In this document: piece by piece, positions 60,053 to 64,000 of the stretch | Layout: every line of letters begins with the position of its first letter | Numbering within the stretch: position 1 is the stretch's first letter | From: Parvibium lacunae | GTDB taxonomy: Bacteria; Pseudomonadota; Gammaproteobacteria; Burkholderiales; Burkholderiaceae_D | DNA length: 64,000 bases | Assembly: GCF_003335215.1 (NCBI RefSeq) | Contig: NZ_QPGB01000003.1 | Location: forward strand, 248,001 to 312,000 | Reading direction: 5' to 3' | Position numbers and translations under genes: made by a program | The notes under the pieces: generated by a model | Databases searched by the model: none | What the model was told of the DNA's origin: nothing | Seen by the model: only the letters and a program-made list of their open reading frames with translations

Positions 60053-60783
60053 TAACGCCCACTATACGCTGCTGACGCTGCCGCACCCCGATCTTCTTGC
60101 ATCACTTGCAACAACTCCTGCCAAGTACCCCGCTCTTTGCGGCGATAAAGCGGCAACATGCCCCCATCTTGCAAAGCAATATTAGTTTGCGCTGACCGTG
60201 CCGCGGCATTATCCGACGTAGTAGCAGAACGCCCCGAACCGCGATGTTGCGCGACGTACTCATACAAATACAGGCAAATATCAACATCTTGCCAAGCAAA
60301 GTGCAAAAACTCTCCAGCATCTCCGCTACTATCCCCACTGACTAGGGGTTCGACCTGATAATCAATACCAGCATTCAATAAAAAGATTTCTGCATCCTTG
60401 GGGTTATCCAAATACAGCTCCAGCCGAACCGGGCTGTGAGCACTGGCCGTTCCATTCCACACCGCGCCCGTCACAAATGGCCCACTTGTCGTGGCGGCCA
60501 AATCGGCCTCTTGGAGCCAAGTGGAAAGCCGGCGCAACCAGTCCAGCGCGACCTCTCGCCGGGCGGCCAAGAGGGCAGGCTGCGAATCAGACTGAAACAA
60601 GCGCTGATAAACCCGCACTTCTTCCTCGATTTCGCTATTAGAGGGTAAGAGATTGCTGGCCCCACGCGGTAACTCGCCGAGCACCTGCGCAGTCGCTTTG
60701 CGTTTGGCTGAGCCGTAGTCGAGCCCGTCTTCGGCAATAAATCGAGCCGCACTCGCGGCGATTTCGGCGCGTATGTTTTCCAT
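60052..60783 (-). CDS. Unrecognised protein, 243 residues
   Basis: I do not recognise a named family with confidence. The N-terminal half (ENIRAEIAASAARFIAEDGLDYGSAKRKA...RVYQRLF) is helical and soluble; the second half has several acidic beta-like stretches (RLELYLDNPKDAEIFLL, FAWQDVDICLYLYEYV). No signal peptide or membrane helix. A nucleotidyltransferase-like fold is conceivable but unproven. ATG 60783 follows AGGATGAG at good spacing; ATG 60792 is less likely. It overlaps the TlpA gene by one base (TAATG), and similar genes appear with TlpA in other betaproteobacteria as far as I recall. Confidence 0.82.
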   Translation of the reverse strand: MENIRAEIAASAARFIAEDGLDYGSAKRKATAQVLGELPRGASNLLPSNSEIEEEVRVYQRLFQSDSQPALLAARREVALDWLRRLSTWLQEADLAATTSGPFVTGAVWNGTASAHSPVRLELYLDNPKDAEIFLLNAGIDYQVEPLVSGDSSGDAGEFLHFAWQDVDICLYLYEYVAQHRGSGRSATTSDNAAARSAQTNIALQDGGMLPLYRRKERGTWQELLQVMQEDRGAAASAAYSGR

Positions 60784-60818
60784 AAATCTCATCCTGATAG
60801 CGCACGATAAACGCGATG

Positions 60819-62243
60819 CTAACGCTCTCTTAAACTCTCATGTCGCACTTCTAGTAATGGTGTCAGAAAATACTCAATAACGCGACGTTTCCCCGTTTTT
60901 ATTTCCACCGAGACTGCCATGCCCGGCGACAGTTTTACGGCAGCACCTCCGACCATAACGACATGACGAGCCATTCCAACGCGGGTAGCGTAGATTAATC
61001 CGCGCTTCTCATCATTAATCGCATCATGCGAGACCGTATTAATGACGCCTGAAATCGTACCGTATTTTGTATAGGGGAAGGTTTCGATTTTGATTTCTGC
61101 CGCCTGTCCAGGTTTTACAAAACCGATATCCTTATTTTCTAGAAACGCCTCAATATCAAGCGTATCGCCACTTGGCACAATCACCATTAAAGCTTGCGCT
61201 GGTGTCACGACTCCACCAATCGTATGGATCGCCAATTGCTGCACGGTACCCGTTACCGGTGCGGTGATCCGCATTAACTCCTGGCGCGACGTCGCTTTGA
61301 GTAATTCTTGCTCTAACGTCGTGACTTTTTGTTGACCTTCCGTCAAACTATCTAGTGTGATTCGTCGGGTTTCAGCCACCATTAAGTCTTTTTGGCCGAT
61401 TGCTTCTCGCAGCGCAGCCTCAATCTCTTGTAAACGACTGCGCTGTGTCGCCAAATCGGCTTCCTGTTCGATACGAATCTGCTCTTTTTCTAGAAAGCCG
61501 TGCTGTGAAACGTAATTTTCCGCCATTAGTCGCTGATAATCCTGCGCGCGCTGTCTGACGATCGGGACTGTTTGCTCTAACTTCCGGATAAGCTCCTGAG
61601 TGGAACGAACCTCGGCTTGACGTCGATGAATATCTGCCTCAAGTCGGTTCAGCTTAGCCTGATATTCCCCATACTGGCCCTGCACTTGTCGTTGGGCTTC
61701 TGCATATCGTAACCCGCTAATACCCGCTGGTTTTGACAGAGAGGGAAGCTGTCCAATACTTAAGGCCTGTATCAGTGCTTGGCTGCGTAGTACCTGCAAT
61801 TTCGCCACTTGCCAATCCTGTTGAATGCGCTCCCGATCTGCTGTTGTCATTGTTGCATCTAATTCGAGCAATATTTGCCCAGCCTGCACGAACTGGCCGT
61901 CCCGCACATGAATCGCCCTAACTACTGCGCTTTCTAAGGGCTGGATGGTTTTACTTCGGTCATTTAATACAATCTTACCCTGCGCGGTCGCGACAACATC
62001 AATCTGACCAAAGCAAGCCCACAACAATAACAAGCTTGAGAAACACAGCAAAATCCAGAGTGTTAAGCGAGGGAACGGGGAGGGCGGTGTCTCTTGTAAC
62101 GCCAGAGCGGCGGGCAAAAAAGCGGTTTCATGCGATAAGCGCACTGGGCTATCTAAACTGCTGCGTTGCTGCCAAACTGCCCGGAAAATTTGTCCATAGC
62201 GCTTGAACAGATCGACCCATGCCATGAGATACATTTTTGACAT
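60819..62243 (-). CDS. Type I secretion membrane fusion protein (HlyD family)
   Basis: Periplasmic adaptor that links an ABC exporter to an outer-membrane TolC-type channel. Cytoplasmic N-terminus, one membrane helix (about 59-79), lipoyl half-motif (IQPLESAVVRAIHVRDGQFVQAG), a long coiled-coil hairpin (about 125-325) and a C-terminal beta-barrel with APVTGTVQQLAIHTIGGVV and SPGMAVSVEIKTGKRRVIEYFL, the RTX-toxin adaptor ending. 474 residues, normal. Three bases downstream of the exporter gene. No substrate or TolC gene is in the window. Confidence 0.93.
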   Translation of the reverse strand: MSKMYLMAWVDLFKRYGQIFRAVWQQRSSLDSPVRLSHETAFLPAALALQETPPSPFPRLTLWILLCFSSLLLLWACFGQIDVVATAQGKIVLNDRSKTIQPLESAVVRAIHVRDGQFVQAGQILLELDATMTTADRERIQQDWQVAKLQVLRSQALIQALSIGQLPSLSKPAGISGLRYAEAQRQVQGQYGEYQAKLNRLEADIHRRQAEVRSTQELIRKLEQTVPIVRQRAQDYQRLMAENYVSQHGFLEKEQIRIEQEADLATQRSRLQEIEAALREAIGQKDLMVAETRRITLDSLTEGQQKVTTLEQELLKATSRQELMRITAPVTGTVQQLAIHTIGGVVTPAQALMVIVPSGDTLDIEAFLENKDIGFVKPGQAAEIKIETFPYTKYGTISGVINTVSHDAINDEKRGLIYATRVGMARHVVMVGGAAVKLSPGMAVSVEIKTGKRRVIEYFLTPLLEVRHESLRER

Positions 62244-62246
62244 TGA

Positions 62247-64000
62247 TTAGCCCTGCTGTAAGCGGTGTAAATAACGATAGGAGCCACCTTCCTTCGCGAG
62301 TAATTCTGCGTGGGTTCCTTGCTCGACAATCTGTCCCCGTTCCATAACAATAATGCGATCAGCACTACGCACAGCAGACAGCCGATGGGCAATGATCAAC
62401 ACTGTTCGTCCTTGACAAATAGCACGCATATTCTCTTGCACAATGCGTTCGCTTTCATAGTCCAGCGCGCTGGTTGCCTCATCGAAAATCAAAATGCGGG
62501 GATTTGTGATCAGCGCCCGAGCAATCGCAATACGTTGTCGCTGCCCTCCAGACAATCCCGTCCCGTGCTCACCAACCAGCGTATCGTAGCCCTCGGGTAA
62601 CTCCAAGATAAACTCATGCGCGCCGGCTAATGTCGCTGCATTCACCACCGCGTCCAACGGTGCGCCAGGATCTGCCAACGCAATGTTGTCGCGAATACTC
62701 CGGCTAAACAACACATTTTCCTGCAACACAACCCCAATTTGGCGACGCAAAGAAGTGGCATCCGCCATCGCAAGATCCATCCCATCGACCAGCACACGCC
62801 CACTTTCTGGCACATACAAACGCTGAACCAGTTTTGTTAAAGTGCTTTTTCCAGAACCGGAACGCCCCACTATCCCGATTACTTCACCCGGTGCCACATC
62901 CAAAGAAACTGACTGCAATACAGGTGCCATTTCAGGGCGATAGCGAAAGATGACTTGATCAAACTGAATCTGCCCGCGTAATCGTGGCAATGAGCTCTTT
63001 TGTCCACTAAGCTCAGTGCGCGTATTCAAAATATCAGCCAATCTTTGAACCGAAATACCAGTTTGCTGGAAATCCGTCCACAACTGCGCCAATCGCATTA
63101 CGGGCTGCGCAACTTGGCCAGACAACATATTGAATGCCACTAACTGTCCGACTGAAAGATCGCCCTCTATCACCAATTTTGCCCCAAAATATAGGGTTGC
63201 TACCGTCACTAACTTGCTAACCAAACTAACCCCATTATTGGCTAACATCCCCAATGTGCTGGTTCGAAAACTGGCTTGAACATACGCAGCAAGTTGACTA
63301 TCCCATTTACGTGTCCATTGCGGCTCAACCGCCATTGCCTTCACCGTATCCATGCTGCTTACCGTCTCAACCAAGAATGATTGATTCTCAGCCCCTCGAT
63401 TAAATTTCTCATTTAAGCGGGCACGTAACAGAGGGGTAAACAATAAAGACAAGACAACGTAAGCGGGTAACGAAAGCAAAACCAATGCGGTTAAGCCCAC
63501 GCTGTAATAAAACATGACTGCAACAAAAACGACTGCAAATAGCAGATCTAGCACCACAGTAATCGCATTACCTGTTAAAAAATTACGGATATTTTCCAAT
63601 TCCCTTACCCGTGCGACAGAATCGCCAACTCGACGTGCCTGAAAATAAGCAAGGGGTAAGCTTAATAAATGCCGAAATAATTTTGCTCCTAGCTCCACAT
63701 CAATTCGACTGGTTGTATGAGAAAACAAATAGCTTCTTAAACCGCTCAATACAATCTCAAATAAGGTCACCCCTAACAATCCTAGCGTGATCACATCCAG
63801 CGTACTCCAACCGCGATGTACCAATACCTTATCCATCACCACCTGAAAAAATAACGGGGTAACCAGTGCAAATAGCTGCAAGACCAAACTCACCAAAAGC
63901 ACCTCTAACAATAACTTTCGGTACTTAACCAATGCTGGAATAAACCACGTGAAATCAAATTTAGTTAACTCGCCAAGCAGAGTGGCTCGTGAAGTAAATA
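62247..64000 (-). CDS. Type I secretion ABC exporter (HlyB family), N-terminus cut by window end
   Basis: ABC exporter with a membrane domain of six helices followed by an ATPase domain: Walker [10 protein letters not shown], signature [12 protein letters not shown], Walker [13 protein letters not shown], and H-loop IAHRLS. The frame stays open to the window edge with [15 protein letters not shown], the segment that in HlyB-type exporters follows an N-terminal peptidase-like (C39-like) domain, so the true start lies beyond 64000; TTG at 63932 is not a credible start. Operon with the HlyD-type adaptor. Similarity is to exporters of RTX-type proteins; the cargo is unknown. Confidence 0.93.
   Translation of the reverse strand, partial: FTSRATLLGELTKFDFTWFIPALVKYRKLLLEVLLVSLVLQLFALVTPLFFQVVMDKVLVHRGWSTLDVITLGLLGVTLFEIVLSGLRSYLFSHTTSRIDVELGAKLFRHLLSLPLAYFQARRVGDSVARVRELENIRNFLTGNAITVVLDLLFAVVFVAVMFYYSVGLTALVLLSLPAYVVLSLLFTPLLRARLNEKFNRGAENQSFLVETVSSMDTVKAMAVEPQWTRKWDSQLAAYVQASFRTSTLGMLANNGVSLVSKLVTVATLYFGAKLVIEGDLSVGQLVAFNMLSGQVAQPVMRLAQLWTDFQQTGISVQRLADILNTRTELSGQKSSLPRLRGQIQFDQVIFRYRPEMAPVLQSVSLDVAPGEVIGIVGRSGSGKSTLTKLVQRLYVPESGRVLVDGMDLAMADATSLRRQIGVVLQENVLFSRSIRDNIALADPGAPLDAVVNAATLAGAHEFILELPEGYDTLVGEHGTGLSGGQRQRIAIARALITNPRILIFDEATSALDYESERIVQENMRAICQGRTVLIIAHRLSAVRSADRIIVMERGQIVEQGTHAELLAKEGGSYRYLHRLQQG

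Noticed and set aside
63930-63932. Start of the ABC exporter at TTG 63932
   Set aside because: The frame and family-like sequence (TWFIPAL) continue upstream to the window end, so the gene is partial.

Overview
The window is a stretch of a bacterial chromosome dominated by housekeeping genes. It most likely comes from a betaproteobacterium of the order Burkholderiales with moderate GC. The gene orders support this: rplU-rpmA-obgE, pilB-pilC-pilD-coaE-zapD-yacG, argJ-secA-M23-dciA-lpxC, the dcw cluster, rplM-rpsI, and aroQ-accB-accC-prmA. FtsZ ends in a DIPAFLRRQ-type tail, and MurE and MurF are fused in one reading frame, as I recall for Bordetella. The genus cannot be fixed from the sequence. 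I saw no insertion sequence, prophage, CRISPR array, tRNA or rRNA gene.

Layout. 1-1520: obgE (cut by the window edge), rpmA and rplU on the minus strand, read from a near-perfect sigma70 promoter. 1595-9685 (plus): ispB, a CorB/DUF21 transporter, the type IV pilus assembly genes pilB, pilC and pilD, then coaE, zapD and yacG. 9705-19877 (minus): an M48 protease with LemA, a Nudix-ThiE fusion with a small monooxygenase, a DUF815 ATPase, argJ, secA and an M23 peptidase. dciA (plus) meets a 58-codon membrane ORF and lpxC.

21834-39895 is a compact division and cell wall (dcw) operon on the minus strand: mraZ, rsmH, ftsL, ftsI, murE-murF fusion, mraY, murD, ftsW, murG, murC, ddlB, ftsQ, ftsA, ftsZ. 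It starts at a sigma70 promoter overlapped by 10-bp-period boxes of the MraZ type and ends at a strong intrinsic terminator after ftsZ. Most junctions overlap by 1 to 11 bases, so translation is probably coupled. Upstream lies the RNase P RNA gene.

40640-46815 (plus) is a signalling block: an OmpR-type regulator, a secreted LysM-FecR protein, a CHASE2 sensor kinase, and a LuxR-type regulator with a partly degenerate receiver. An OsmC-family gene follows on the minus strand. The large gap at 47319-48157 holds a well supported small RNA candidate (consensus promoter, C-rich hairpin loop resembling the anti-Shine-Dalgarno sequence, intrinsic terminator) and the promoter with a long leader of rplM-rpsI.

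49157-52963 (plus): argC, a coiled-coil membrane protein, bactofilin, erpA, a YggT protein and a DUF167 protein. 52940-59186 (minus): PfkB kinase, tpx, a zinc-ribbon DUF3426 protein, prmA, accC, accB, aroQ. 59456-64000 (minus): a TlpA-like thioredoxin, an unrecognised protein, and a type I secretion adaptor and ABC exporter, the exporter running off the window end. Most of the window is ordinary core genome; the best candidates for something undescribed are the small RNA at 47685-47835, the MraZ operator array, the FecR/CHASE2 block and the 58-codon ORF.
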